Of a stretch of 64,000 bases of DNA, positions 40,771-52,000 are shown piece by piece. The notes under the pieces were generated by a model. It did no database searches. It had not been told where the DNA came from and saw nothing but the letters and a program-made list of their open reading frames with translations. Origin of the DNA: Neobacillus sp. PS2-9 (lineage in GTDB: Bacteria > Bacillota > Bacilli > Bacillales > Cytobacillaceae); NCBI RefSeq assembly GCF_030915525.1, contig NZ_CP133269.1, forward strand, positions 335,001 to 399,000. Reading direction: 5' to 3'. A program made the position numbers and the translations under genes. Every line of letters begins with the position of its first letter. Positions within the stretch are counted from its first letter, which is position 1.

Positions 40771-42074
40771 TTTTTTGCAGCTTGGGTAATGATGATCGTA
40801 CATAATCCAAGGAAGAACCAAAGGTAACGCCAATGCAGTGTATCCAAAAAGAAACTATTAACAATCATACCAATATAGACGGATAGAAATAAATAGACTG
40901 GAAAATTCCACACTTCACTTTTTCGAAAATAAAAAAGAAGAGATAGAATATAGAGATTCATCGCGGCAAATGACAGCAAAGCAATCCAACCATTTTCAGC
41001 AATAATTCGAACAAACAAATTGTGTGTGGCATATCCGAAGTAATATTCAAATTGACCGGGGCCAATTCCGAAAAGATGTGTAGAACCTAATAATATTCCT
41101 TGTCGTTGATAATAAAATCTGTCTACATCATAACTCTGTAATACATCGGACGAGCCTAAAAATCTCATAGAGAGGTAATGTTCAATCGCGTCACCTGCTA
41201 CCAACCAAGCAACAACACAGGCTACAACCATCAAACTTACTAACACTGTGATATGACCATATTTCTTACGATAGAAAATAGAAAAGAAGAAATATAATAA
41301 CATAACGATACCAAAATCAAGGATAGCTGCTCGTGACATAGCGGCTAGTAAAACAAGAATGACTAGTAATGCAAGCGATATAAAACCCAAATATTTTACC
41401 GATAAAAAAAAGTGCGAAAATGCTTTATCAACCAATAGGACTATAGCCAAGATTAGAAAAGGGGAAAAGTCATTTGGGTCCATAAAGAAACCTTGGGCGC
41501 GAACTCCTTGGAACCATGTTCCTATATCGCCGACGACCCCTATTTTCTGCAAAATAACAGCTATAACTGAGAGGAGGACAGTGCATACATATCCAAGAAG
41601 AATGGAATTGAATTCCTTCTTTGTTTGGATGGTAACAGCTAAAAAGTAAAAAATCGTTACCATAAAAAACGTATGAAAAAAGTAACTGATTCCTAGTTCG
41701 GTATTTTTACTGAATAGCAGCGAAAGTAAGGAAACCACAATAAATATGAGGAGAGCAAAATTGATAAAAAGCAATTCTTTCAATGTTTGCAGTTTTTGTT
41801 TTTTCCAAATGAAAAATAGTCCTGCAACCAACACAAAGAGTAAATCAAAAAGCTTTATATCTGTATTCATGAGCCCAAAGGTACAAAAGAGTAGAAATAA
41901 AGCTAATGCCCCCCTATGAGAAAAACTTTTATAAATAAAAACAGGGAGGAGTAAAAGGCCGATAATTACTAATCCAATGGAGCTAGCAGAAGGAATAGTA
42001 AGGATGGAGACAAGAACTCCTATAATAATACTAATCAGCGATGCAGAAATAATATACGTGTTCTTACTACCCAT
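40752..42074 (-). CDS. O-antigen ligase/polymerase family protein (Wzy-like)
   Basis: 440 residues with about twelve membrane helices. The central loop (about 185-205, WFQGVRAQGFFMDPNDFS) and the later large loop with GSTHLFGIGPGQFEYYFG followed by THNLFVRIIAENG are the Wzy_C/O-antigen ligase signatures. It would polymerise lipid-linked repeat units outside the membrane. It is the last gene of the minus-strand cluster, 26 bp after the flippase. Confidence 0.88.
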   Translation of the reverse strand: MGSKNTYIISASLISIIIGVLVSILTIPSASSIGLVIIGLLLLPVFIYKSFSHRGALALFLLFCTFGLMNTDIKLFDLLFVLVAGLFFIWKKQKLQTLKELLFINFALLIFIVVSLLSLLFSKNTELGISYFFHTFFMVTIFYFLAVTIQTKKEFNSILLGYVCTVLLSVIAVILQKIGVVGDIGTWFQGVRAQGFFMDPNDFSPFLILAIVLLVDKAFSHFFLSVKYLGFISLALLVILVLLAAMSRAAILDFGIVMLLYFFFSIFYRKKYGHITVLVSLMVVACVVAWLVAGDAIEHYLSMRFLGSSDVLQSYDVDRFYYQRQGILLGSTHLFGIGPGQFEYYFGYATHNLFVRIIAENGWIALLSFAAMNLYILSLLFYFRKSEVWNFPVYLFLSVYIGMIVNSFFLDTLHWRYLWFFLGLCTIIITQAAKNKKGKR

Positions 42075-42100
42075 TTATTTCACTCCCTCCTTTTTCCATG

Positions 42101-43570
42101 TTATAACAAGACCTTTTTAATGGAGTCCTTCCAGAAGAAAAACACCCAGCCTATGTAAAGAAGGAAAAAGGGTAATCCAATGATCATGCTAATAAGGGGA
42201 GAAACCCCAGCAAGAAGCTTGATTTTTAGTATCACAAAAGGTATGGCAAGGATCATCACTAAAACAGAGACCTTAAGAAATGTAATCCATGGTATCTCCC
42301 ATTTAATATAGTTAATGGAAAAAATATAAAGTAGGGCAGAATAGACAATAAAACCTATAGTTGTCGAAATCGAAGCACCAAGAAAGCCCCATTTAGGAAT
42401 AAAAAATAGATTGAGCACAAAATTTGTGAGAGCAGCAATGGTTACAAAATAAAACATTTCTTTTGTTCGTTTCCCAATTTGATAGGTGAGCTGTCCGTAA
42501 AGTCCCATATTCCAAGCAAAAAAGCCAAAGATCAGAATAGGGATAATCAACGCCCCACTTGTAAATTGTGGTCCTAATAGAAGTGCACTAACCTCATTTC
42601 TGTAAATGGAAAAATACACTCCAAAAGGCAAGGAAACGATCAAAAATAAATGGGTGAACTTTGATATTCGCGCTTCAATATGACCCTTGTCATCCTGCTC
42701 TTGTATTTCATTCATCAAGAGCGGTTGAATAGCAAAAAATAAGGGATTACAAATTAAAGCGATAGCTTGTACAGCAATCGTAAAATTTGCGGAATAAATC
42801 CCTACTTCATGTGGAGAACGAAAATACTCAATCATAAACCGGTCGGTCAAATTCATGATTGTTGTTCCTATATACCAACCGATGAGCGGGAAACCATACG
42901 ACCAGAATTTTTTCACAAAATTAATAAAGGAGTGCTTCGAAGCGTTCAATGGTTTGAACAGATCTATTGTGTTTACATAACGAAGCATAGGAATCGAAAC
43001 AACAATTTGTGCAAAAAGAGTCGCCCAGATAAAGGAAACAGCCTTCGTTTGTAGGTACATAACCATTACAAAGGTCATCACTAATTTTAAAAGGGATTGC
43101 ATCACATTTAGATTCCGATACTGCTTTGATTGAAGGTCGACCTGATATACGCTTCCTAAAGACATAAAGTACACAGAACTAATCACTAGAAGGACGGACG
43201 ACCAATAATATGGTTGATAGGGTCTCATAAACCCTGGCAAAAACAAATAAAATAGAGTAACCACTAATAAAAAAGCAATGGATATCACCAAAAGTAACTG
43301 GTTTAAATGGCGATTAAACTCTGGAATCGTTCCATGTTTCATATATTCGGGACGAAATCTTTGTATCGATAATACAATCCACTGTGCAAGTAAGGAAGAA
43401 AGGATGATCGTTGCATTCACAACAATGGTATAAGTCCCATAATCCTGTGGTGAAAAGACTCTAGTAAAGAACATTAATAAGATAATATTTATAAGAGCAG
43501 GAGCTAGAAATACAGGAATATAAATAATGGTATCCCGGCTAATTCTACTTTTAGTTACAATGGATGACAT
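42101..43570 (-). CDS. Polysaccharide flippase (Wzx/MATE-like)
   Basis: 489 residues, about fourteen membrane helices. The N-terminal PVFLAPALINIILLMFFTRVFSPQDYGTY is typical of oligosaccharide flippases. It moves undecaprenyl-linked repeat units to the outer face, feeding the Wzy-like polymerase encoded next. Confidence 0.92.
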   Translation of the reverse strand: MSSIVTKSRISRDTIIYIPVFLAPALINIILLMFFTRVFSPQDYGTYTIVVNATIILSSLLAQWIVLSIQRFRPEYMKHGTIPEFNRHLNQLLLVISIAFLLVVTLFYLFLPGFMRPYQPYYWSSVLLVISSVYFMSLGSVYQVDLQSKQYRNLNVMQSLLKLVMTFVMVMYLQTKAVSFIWATLFAQIVVSIPMLRYVNTIDLFKPLNASKHSFINFVKKFWSYGFPLIGWYIGTTIMNLTDRFMIEYFRSPHEVGIYSANFTIAVQAIALICNPLFFAIQPLLMNEIQEQDDKGHIEARISKFTHLFLIVSLPFGVYFSIYRNEVSALLLGPQFTSGALIIPILIFGFFAWNMGLYGQLTYQIGKRTKEMFYFVTIAALTNFVLNLFFIPKWGFLGASISTTIGFIVYSALLYIFSINYIKWEIPWITFLKVSVLVMILAIPFVILKIKLLAGVSPLISMIIGLPFFLLYIGWVFFFWKDSIKKVLL

Positions 43571-43591
43571 TCTGATTTTTTCCCCTTAGCT

Positions 43592-44710
43592 CTAACCAAG
43601 ATAGATTTTTTCTGTTCGTACACACATCTCATGAACGGAATAATGACAAGACACCTCTAAAAAATACATGCCTAGTTTTTCACGATAAGAATCATCTGAA
43701 AGCAATAGGTCCAGACGGTCGTACATCGCTTGATCATCATTCACCTGAACCAATAGATTTTGGGTACCATCAGGATCAATCACTTCCTTAATCCCGCCCA
43801 CATCCGTACTAACGACAGGAAGTCCACGGCCGCATGCCTCTAATAACACATAAGGAAGCCCCTCTTTATGAGAAGTAATCACCATGACATGCATCTGATC
43901 CATCCATTCAACCACCTGAACTTGGTTGCCTTTAAGCTGAATGATGGACTGCAATTTCTGCCTGCTAACTTCCGCTTGATAATGGTCAAACAACGGACCA
44001 TCACCAATCACCCAGAATTCTACATTTGCTATGTTGTTTTCTTTAAAAAGAGTAGCTACCCTTAGTAGCATATCAATATTTTTCTCGGATGCAAAGCGGC
44101 CGACAAATCCAATGATTCGTTTTTCACTCTGCATTAACCGGACCTGCTTAGCTCTCCACTCATCCCTGGACAGGATATCTTTATTCGGAATCCCATTCGG
44201 AATCACATGCATCTTCTGTTCCTTAATCCCGACTTCTTTTCCTTTAAAGAAATCAAACTTCGAAACCGTGATAATATCTGTTGAAAGCCAGCTGCATACC
44301 TTCTCCAAAAAAAGGTACATCCATTTCTTTTTCTTAGAAAGAGTTGGATCTGTGAATACAAAGCCGTGGGCTGTAAAAATGTTCTTATCCACTCGATTCA
44401 CATATCCCGCTACTCTAGTCAGAATCCCTGCAATCGAACTATGCGAGTGAACGATATCGAACTTTTCTTTTTTAATAAAAGCAATTAATGTCCTTAGAGC
44501 TTTACTATCTGCCGTAACTGAAATGGTTCGAGGAATCGGAATAACACGCACCTGAATACCTAGGTCTGTCAAGGCTTCGATGAATGGACCCTCTTCGCCG
44601 ACGACGACCTGAATGTCGTGGCCCTTTTTCAAAAACCATTCTGATAAATAGAGTAGATGCCTTTGTGCACCACCAATATCGGCGCCTGTAATAACATAGA
44701 GAATTTTCAT
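43592..44710 (-). CDS. Glycosyltransferase family 4
   Basis: 372 residues of GT-B fold. The start MKILYVITGADIGGAQRHL (donor loop GGAQ), then IGFVGRFASEKNID and EGLPYVLLEACGRGLPVVSTDVGG (E-x7-E nucleotide-sugar motif). It adds one sugar to the growing repeat unit. Its first base overlaps the last base of the upstream gene. Confidence 0.92.
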   Translation of the reverse strand: MKILYVITGADIGGAQRHLLYLSEWFLKKGHDIQVVVGEEGPFIEALTDLGIQVRVIPIPRTISVTADSKALRTLIAFIKKEKFDIVHSHSSIAGILTRVAGYVNRVDKNIFTAHGFVFTDPTLSKKKKWMYLFLEKVCSWLSTDIITVSKFDFFKGKEVGIKEQKMHVIPNGIPNKDILSRDEWRAKQVRLMQSEKRIIGFVGRFASEKNIDMLLRVATLFKENNIANVEFWVIGDGPLFDHYQAEVSRQKLQSIIQLKGNQVQVVEWMDQMHVMVITSHKEGLPYVLLEACGRGLPVVSTDVGGIKEVIDPDGTQNLLVQVNDDQAMYDRLDLLLSDDSYREKLGMYFLEVSCHYSVHEMCVRTEKIYLG

Positions 44711-45840
44711 TATGCAAGGGTGTGAATCACACCGACAACTCCTTTAACAAATGATTCTTTTGTAAAATGAGACTCATACCGTTGTCTTGCCTGCTTTGCC
44801 ATTCCATCACGTACGGACGGTTGATCGAGGAGAATCCTGAGCTTTTCAACCAGTTCCTCCACACTCCCTGGAGGAATAATAAACCCTGTCGTTCCATCCT
44901 CAATCACTTCAGGGACACCTCCGACATTCGTTGAAATGCTTGGAAGGCCTAATGCCATGGCTTCAATAATGGATAAAGGCATGCCTTCTGTATCGGATGG
45001 CAACACAAAAACCGACGATCGACTAATTTCATCCCAGGGTTGTTCTATCCACCCAAGAAAGGAGACGGCACTAGAAATCCCATGTTCCTCAACTAGCCGT
45101 TGCAATGACAGCTTGTATTCATCCGAATGCCATGGCGGCTTTTCACCGAGAATCTTTAACTGAACGGAATAGCCCAGCTTAATCAACTCTGCACAAGCCT
45201 TAATGGCAAGGTCCTGTCTTTTTCCTTCGATCAATGTTCCAACCATAACGATGGTAAAAACAGAAGGGACTTCTTGCCGGTCAAGAGCAGGAACTTCGAC
45301 ACCATTATGGACAAAGGAAATCTTTTCTTTCCTCTTAGGGAACTGGCTACGATATTTTTCACAAAGTGCTTGCGATACAACAATGATCCGGTCGGCAGTC
45401 AGGACGCTGATTTTTCCTAAAAGATTAGTTAATTGTTCCTCCCCATGGATATGCCAGATGACTTTCCGGCCTAAAAGTTTAGCCAGCCATCCAATAAGCA
45501 GCTGGGAGCGAAATTGGCTCGTATATACAATATCAATCCGGTTTCTTAAGATAAAAAACATCACTTGAAAGAAGTGGGGCAGGATCTGCAATAATTGACG
45601 AATCAAAAAGAAAAGCCCCGTCTTCACTTGTCCTTTTCGAATCTGATTAACCGATTGATTAATAGGGAGCAAAGCTACCATTTTTCCGGCAGCCTGTACC
45701 CGACTGTTCATCGGGCCATCAGTTGAAGTCAAAAAATAAGTTTCCATCGATTCATCATCAAGGGAAACTAAAAGGTCAAGCTCACATTTTTGCGCCCCTC
45801 CCCATTCAGGACGGCTTTCATAAAATAGGATTCGCTTCAC
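44710..45840 (-). CDS. Glycosyltransferase family 4
   Basis: 376 residues, GT-B fold; MKRILFYESRPEWGGAQKCEL at the start, VGTLIEGKRQDLAIKA and DTEGMPLSIIEAMALGLPSISTNVGG in the donor domain. It overlaps the next glycosyltransferase by one base and follows the sugar transferase by 4 bp. Specificity unknown. Confidence 0.92.
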   Translation of the reverse strand: MKRILFYESRPEWGGAQKCELDLLVSLDDESMETYFLTSTDGPMNSRVQAAGKMVALLPINQSVNQIRKGQVKTGLFFLIRQLLQILPHFFQVMFFILRNRIDIVYTSQFRSQLLIGWLAKLLGRKVIWHIHGEEQLTNLLGKISVLTADRIIVVSQALCEKYRSQFPKRKEKISFVHNGVEVPALDRQEVPSVFTIVMVGTLIEGKRQDLAIKACAELIKLGYSVQLKILGEKPPWHSDEYKLSLQRLVEEHGISSAVSFLGWIEQPWDEISRSSVFVLPSDTEGMPLSIIEAMALGLPSISTNVGGVPEVIEDGTTGFIIPPGSVEELVEKLRILLDQPSVRDGMAKQARQRYESHFTKESFVKGVVGVIHTLA

Positions 45841-45844
45841 TGGG

Positions 45845-46483
45845 TTATCTCCATCCTTTGGCGAACAAAATAACGGGAACGGATTTCATAGCAATTTTTA
45901 AATCTAGCAGAACAGAAAAATGGTTAATATAGTATAAATCTAATCCTAATTTTTCCTTTGGTGTTAACTCATAGCCACCGTTAATTTGCGCCCAGCCAGT
46001 AATTCCTGGTTTCACTTGCAAGCGGTTGCGAAAATGAGGTAGATCCTTTTCGAATTCTTCAATAAAGACAAGACGTTCTGGACGAGGTCCAATCAGGGAC
46101 ATATCACCCAACACGACATTGATTAACTGAGGGAGTTCATCTAGTCGATACTTCCGTAAGTAATGGCCCACTCTGGTGATCCTTGAATCATTTTGATCGG
46201 CCCACTGTGGTCCGTTCTTCTCGGCGTCCGCTCGCATGGTGCGGAATTTAATGACTTGAAATGCTTTTCCGTTTAGCCCAATTCGTTCCTGCCTATAAAA
46301 AATGGAACCTGGTGAATCGAATTTAATCAACACAGAGACTAGAAGAAATAAAGGAAACAGAGCGACTAGGGCATAAAGACATAGTAACGTATCAATCATC
46401 TGCTTAATCCATGAATATAGCGGTTTCGTTTTATAACTACTAATCACTAATTCTTGTTCATTAACTAGTTTCATCTCGCTCAC
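45845..46483 (-). CDS. Priming sugar-phosphate transferase (undecaprenyl-phosphate)
   Basis: 212 residues. One hydrophobic segment (about 32-55), then the polyprenyl-P hexose/HexNAc-1-P transferase core: GSIFYRQERIGLNGK, FQVIKFRTM, LPQLINVVLGDMSLIGPRPE and KPGITGWAQINGG. It starts the lipid-linked repeat unit by transferring sugar-1-P to undecaprenyl phosphate. This short, EpsL/WcaJ-C-terminal-like form is typical of Bacillus exopolysaccharide loci. Confidence 0.94.
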   Translation of the reverse strand: MSEMKLVNEQELVISSYKTKPLYSWIKQMIDTLLCLYALVALFPLFLLVSVLIKFDSPGSIFYRQERIGLNGKAFQVIKFRTMRADAEKNGPQWADQNDSRITRVGHYLRKYRLDELPQLINVVLGDMSLIGPRPERLVFIEEFEKDLPHFRNRLQVKPGITGWAQINGGYELTPKEKLGLDLYYINHFSVLLDLKIAMKSVPVILFAKGWR

Positions 46484-46495
46484 CCTTAAAATAAA

Positions 46496-47410
46496 TTAAA
46501 GTCCCTTTTCCTCTATAAAATAACGAATCGTTGAGGCCAATCCAGATCGAATATCGACAGCAGGAGTCCAGTTCAACATGGAATGGATGGCGGAAGCATC
46601 CAGTACACTTCTTGTAATATCTCCTTCTCTAGGAGGCTGTTGAATTGGTTGGATGTCACTATTTAAAAGAGTCGTAAAAGTGTCTACTATACTATTAATA
46701 GAAGTTTCGGTCATAGAAGAAACGTTGAATACTTGATTCTTTCCGTCACGAAGGGCATAGATATTTGCCATAGCCACATCCTCAACATAGATAAAATCTC
46801 GTGTTTGTTCTCCGTCTCCAAAAAGGAAAGGAGCTTGTCCGTTTGTTAACTTATTAAGGAAGATGGAAATGACTCCGCCTTCACCTGTATGTCCTTGACG
46901 AGGTCCGTACACATTGGAATAACGAAGGGTACAGTATTCTACGCCAAACTGTTCATGATAGAGTTGAATATATTTTTCTACCGTTAACTTAGAGAGACCA
47001 TACACCGAAATCGGATGAACAGGATGGTCTTCGGCAATCGGCAGGTTTTCTGGCAGCCCATATACAGCAGCAGAAGAGGCAAAGACAATTTTGGCATGGT
47101 GTTTTCGACATTGCTCTAACAGATTAAGTGTGCCTAAGACATTCACATGTACATCCAGGACAGGATCCTTCATCGATGTTTCCACACTCACTTGTGCTGC
47201 CAGATGGATGACAGCATCAAGGGAGTGTTGTGTGAATAAATCTTCTATTAGCTTATGGTCTGTTATATCGCCGTAAAAATAGAGTGCATTTGGGTTTTCG
47301 GCAACCCCTTTATTCTGATCCACTACAATGGTTGTGTAGCCCTGTTTCACAAGTAAATCAACAGTATGTGAGCCAATAAAGCCTGACCCGCCAGTAACTA
47401 GTACGTTCAT
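46496..47410 (-). CDS. NAD-dependent epimerase/dehydratase (UDP-sugar 4-epimerase-like)
   Basis: 304 residues, extended SDR family. GGSGFIGSH (7-15) binds NAD, DVIHLAAQVSV-type segment follows, and the catalytic Ser/Tyr-x3-Lys is SSAAVYG with YGLSK. GDGEQTRDFIYVEDVA completes the fold. It probably interconverts UDP-Glc/Gal or the HexNAc forms for the cluster. It is the first gene of the minus-strand polysaccharide operon with GGGGG upstream. Confidence 0.9.
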   Translation of the reverse strand: MNVLVTGGSGFIGSHTVDLLVKQGYTTIVVDQNKGVAENPNALYFYGDITDHKLIEDLFTQHSLDAVIHLAAQVSVETSMKDPVLDVHVNVLGTLNLLEQCRKHHAKIVFASSAAVYGLPENLPIAEDHPVHPISVYGLSKLTVEKYIQLYHEQFGVEYCTLRYSNVYGPRQGHTGEGGVISIFLNKLTNGQAPFLFGDGEQTRDFIYVEDVAMANIYALRDGKNQVFNVSSMTETSINSIVDTFTTLLNSDIQPIQQPPREGDITRSVLDASAIHSMLNWTPAVDIRSGLASTIRYFIEEKGL

Positions 47411-47530
47411 CGTGTAACCCCCTGCAACTTTGAGGCATGTTTGAATTTATAGAAAAATGTCTATTTTTGAAATTTGTTACTTCAAATTATAATACGAAAG
47501 TCCTATCATAGCTACACACTATTTATTCCA

Positions 47531-48727
47531 TTATGAGACCAGTCTTTCTACTAACCAAATCGCTCCTAACGCAACGATAGCATATGAACCGTAGGTCACC
47601 ATTTTACGTGAGTGCTTTAACTTGAATAAGATAGATAGTACTGGTAGAAGCAATAGCACAAGCGTAAGCTGAACCGCTTCGATCCCTAGGTTGAAGTTCA
47701 GTAGAGCAACAGCTAGATGGCTTTTTGAAATGGCCATTTCTTTTAACAACGTCGCAAACCCAAGACCATGGATTAAACCAAACAGGAAGGTAATGCTCCA
47801 GCGGTGACGGATTTCTTTTCTAAAAATGTTCTCTAAGGCCACATAACAAATACTAAAGGCAATGGTTGCTTCTACAAACCGAGATGGCACGGTTACCAAG
47901 CCTAATGTTGCCAGACTTAGCGTGATGCTATGGGCAATAGTGAAGGCGGTTACAATTCCGGCGTATTGTTTAAAGGTTTGCTTTCTAAGTAACAGGGCTA
48001 ATAGGAATAATAAGTGATCATAGCCTGTAAGAATGTGCATGGCTCCGAGCTTTAAAAAGGACAACCAAGAAGAAGTCGATGACTTTTCTACAGGTGTTTT
48101 CGTCTGTGGCTGTTCCTGACTGGTGTTAGGTTGTGCCGTTTGATCTTGTCCCTGCTCCTGCTGTACTTCATTAACGAGGATCGTCCACGTACGTTCTTTC
48201 CCCTGTATAACCGCTTCGCTTGTTTCACCATAAATAGAAGCGGAAATCAAATCCACATAATTGGTCCCCGTGTCATGAAAATAAAACCCATCATTAAACA
48301 CAATCGTTTCACCAGGGGAAACACTAGGAAAACTTATATAAGTAGAAAGAAATTCTTTGTTTTCTTTTTTTACGATTTTCATTTTTTTGACGGTAGGTGT
48401 TTGTTCTTTGTTATCTTTATCGAGTGTGAGGCCCTCAGTAATTAATTCTTCTAGGTGATGTTCGTTCGCTTTGATTTCAGATTTCTCAAGGACAAAGTTT
48501 TTGTTTTTATCAATTTTTGGAAATAGCTCTAGTATGGATAAAGTATCGAACGAAAAGACCATTTCTGTCTTTTGTTTGTCGATTGTTATTTGTGTATAAC
48601 TTGCACTATAGGCATGTGCGGATGATTTCGTAGGGAAGGAGAGACAGGTGATAAGTGAAAAAGCGAGTACTATCAAGGTTAGATGTCTGACATTCAACCT
48701 TTGGTAAAATTTGTAGTAATTTGACAC
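47531..48727 (-). CDS. HupE/UreJ family membrane protein with EF-hand-like loop
   Basis: 398 residues from GTG (GAGGAGCG upstream). Signal peptide/hydrophobic segment (about 14-38), then an extracellular region of 180 residues with DKNKNFVLEKSE (EF-hand-like calcium loop, about 74-85). The C-terminal 200 residues have seven helices with the HupE/UreJ signature (MHILTGYDHLLFLLALLL, FTIAHSITLSLATLG, FGLIHGLGFA); its conserved His residues suggest nickel or other metal transport. The extracellular head is unusual for HupE. It is upstream of the polysaccharide operon, 120 bp apart. Confidence 0.85.
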   Translation of the reverse strand: MSNYYKFYQRLNVRHLTLIVLAFSLITCLSFPTKSSAHAYSASYTQITIDKQKTEMVFSFDTLSILELFPKIDKNKNFVLEKSEIKANEHHLEELITEGLTLDKDNKEQTPTVKKMKIVKKENKEFLSTYISFPSVSPGETIVFNDGFYFHDTGTNYVDLISASIYGETSEAVIQGKERTWTILVNEVQQEQGQDQTAQPNTSQEQPQTKTPVEKSSTSSWLSFLKLGAMHILTGYDHLLFLLALLLRKQTFKQYAGIVTAFTIAHSITLSLATLGLVTVPSRFVEATIAFSICYVALENIFRKEIRHRWSITFLFGLIHGLGFATLLKEMAISKSHLAVALLNFNLGIEAVQLTLVLLLLPVLSILFKLKHSRKMVTYGSYAIVALGAIWLVERLVS

Positions 48728-49008
48728 GGGGGCTCACGCTCCTCATTAATATTATTTTAAAATAATTTCCCAAATTTTCCAACTGCGAAATAAAAATGCA
48801 ATTACCCTTAATATAATCACATTTTGTCCGTTTTTGTATATATATTACGGGATAATTTTTTAAATATTTATATAGTAAATTTACAAAAAATTTGTATCTT
48901 TCAGATTGAAAATTTTGTAGAATGATAGAGTAAGTATGTGAAAGAAGACCTATATCAAAGGTCGTCATACATATTTTTACAATAATTCACAAAAAAGGTG
49001 GTAAGTGA

Positions 49009-52000
49009 ATGAAGGCGAGGAAAAGGAAGTTTAAGCGTTGGACAAGCACGTTCATGGCAGCGCTCCTTTTGATCAGCACCTTTTTGCCAAGTGGTTTAAT
49101 TGGCAAAGCCTATGCGGATCAGGCGAATCATGTCGTTATTTCTCAAGTCTATGGCGCAGGCGGCAACAGTGGGGCCGTTTATACAAATGATTTCATTGAA
49201 TTGTACAACCCTACCGACAGTGATGTCATTCTAGACGGATGGTCTGTACAATATTCTAGTAGTACAGGTACAGGTTGGTCAGGTACCAGTTTATCTGGAA
49301 CCATCAAATCTCATGGATACTATTTAATCCAAGAAGCAGCCGGTACAACAGTGAAGGACAAGCCACTTCCGTTAGCACCAGATGCGACAGGAACAATCGG
49401 AATGGGTGGCGGCTCAGGTAAAGTTGTTTTAGTTAAGTCTCAAACAGCTGTATCTGGTCAATATCCTACTGGGGTAGTAGATTTTGTAGGTTATGGAACG
49501 GGAACAGTCGGTTATGAAGGATCCGGTCCAACTAAAACTCCTACGACAACACTAAGTGCGACGCGTGTACCGTATGCAAATACAACACCAGCAAAAGATT
49601 TAGGAAATGCATGGGATACGGATGATAATGCAAATGACTTTGCTTTAGTCGCTCCAACTCCTAGAAATACAGCAAGCCCAACGGAAGCACCAATGGTTCC
49701 GGTCATCAGCTTGCAACCTAAAGGAAACAACATTCAATATGTAAAAAATGATACGACAACAAATTTAGTTGGTAAGGCTGATGCAGCTGAAGCCGGTTCT
49801 ACAATTAAGGTATATGAAAGCGCATCCAAAGGAACGGAGATTGGAACAGGTACAGCGGCAGCAAATGGCTCTTTCGATATCAACTTAAATAAAAGTGTAG
49901 CCTCTGTCTATGTTGCAGCTACACAAACGGGACTAGCTGAAAGTGCTGCTATCCAAATTGATGCAGCAGTAGCAAGTGCACTCGTTGCACAAGCGAAACT
50001 AAGCTATGTTGTAACAAATGGTGTTGGAACGCTAACTGGTAACGCGACTGCAGCAGCAGCAAATGCTGTAATCAATGTATATCCAAATGCCACAGCCACA
50101 CCAGCTGAAAAATTAAATACACAAGAAGTAAAAGCAGGCACTGGTGGAGATTTCTCCGTAACGATTAACAACGCTCCTGACACAGTGTATGTAACACAAA
50201 TTACGAGCTCTGCAAAGGGTATCATGCTTGAAAGTGTTCCTGTATCTGTTACAAAAGCAGACACAACTGTAGTGTCAAAAATTGCAGACGTTCGCGTATC
50301 GGATTCAAAAGGACAACCGGTCAACCTAAGCAAGTCCTTCACGATCGAAGGGGTAGCGACCGTTGATAACCAAATCCTTGGAACACAAAAACAGAACTTC
50401 TATCTTCAAGACGATACAGCAGGGATCAATATCTTCAGTACATCTTACACGACAGCATATAAGGTAACAAAAGGCGATAAATTACGCATCACGGGTAGCG
50501 TCCTTTACTACAACGGTTTAACAGAATTTGAACCGATTTCCATTGAGAAAATTAGTGAAGGAAATGCCATTCCTGTACCAAAAAGCGTAACTATTCTTGA
50601 TTTAAATACGTATGCAGTGGCTGAGCCACTAGAAGGCAGCCTTGTAACGGTTACGGGTAAAGTATCCGCTACAGCAAGCACGCCTCCAAACTACAATGTT
50701 ACATTTGTAGATGAAAACAGTAAAACAACGACTCTAAGGGTCATGGGAGCAACTGGTATTAAGCCAGACACAGACCTTGAAACAGGTAAGAGTTACACTG
50801 TAACAGGTGTCTTAGGGCAATACACAACGAATGCCTCTGCGACAAATGGATACCAACTATATCCACGTGACGTGAAGGATATTTCTCCAGTATTAGCAGT
50901 CACACATACACCGATCACTGAAGTATACAAAGGCGCAAGTGTAGAGTTTGCAGCCAATGCTGATGGGGCAGAAAATGTTGTTGTCTACTATCGTGCAACA
51001 GGCACAAGCCAATATACTGCTCTTCAAATGGTGAAAGGCAGCCAAGGTCGTTACACAGTATCATTGGATGCTGCGAATGTGCCTCAAGATGGATTTGAAT
51101 ATTACATTGAAGCAACAGCAACAGGCCAAATCAAAACAGCGGGCTCTAGCACAGCACCTTTCGCTGTTACATTAGTAGAAGATACTTTTGGCCCTGAAAT
51201 TACAGGTATGACACCACAGGACACAACAAAGGTTGAAAGTACAACACCTGAAATCTCAGCGTTAATCAACGATCCAAGCGGTGTGGATGAAACAACTGTT
51301 CATTTCTTCTTAGACGGACAAGAGTTATTAGCACCAACAGCAACTATTAGCAAAACACAGGTGAAATATACGCCAGAAGCAGACCTTGCACTAGGTATTC
51401 ACACAGTGAAGGTTACAGCTAAGGACGTAAAAGGCAACCTGACTGAGAAACAATGGACATTCGAAATCGTGCCTCGTTTCACAGGTGGTAATCACTACCG
51501 TGGTACAACGCACAACCACACAAACATTTCTCACGATGGTGCGGGTACACCTGAAGATGCTTTAAAAGCAGGGAAAGCCCATCATTATGATTGGTTCGCA
51601 TTCTCCGACCACTCACATGATATTGACCCTGAAAAATTAGGGACAGACACAGTTGACCGTAAAACAGCATCAGGTGCAGCAGTACCAGAACGTTCTGGTG
51701 GCGCACAATGGCAATTAACAAAAGATCTTGCTAAGCAATACACAAACAGCGACTATGTTGTTTTCCCAGCGTTTGAAATGACTTCAACTACTTGGGGTCA
51801 CTCAAATATCTTTGGAACAGACAATTTTATAGACAGAAATATCAATGGTAAGCAATACCAAGACTTAAATCAGTACTATGCATGGGTAATGACATACGAT
51901 GATATCGTTGGTCAATTCAACCACCCAGACATGTCTGCGAATGCATTTAATAACTTCAAACCATACAATAAAGACGTAGATAAGTTATTCACTATGTTAG

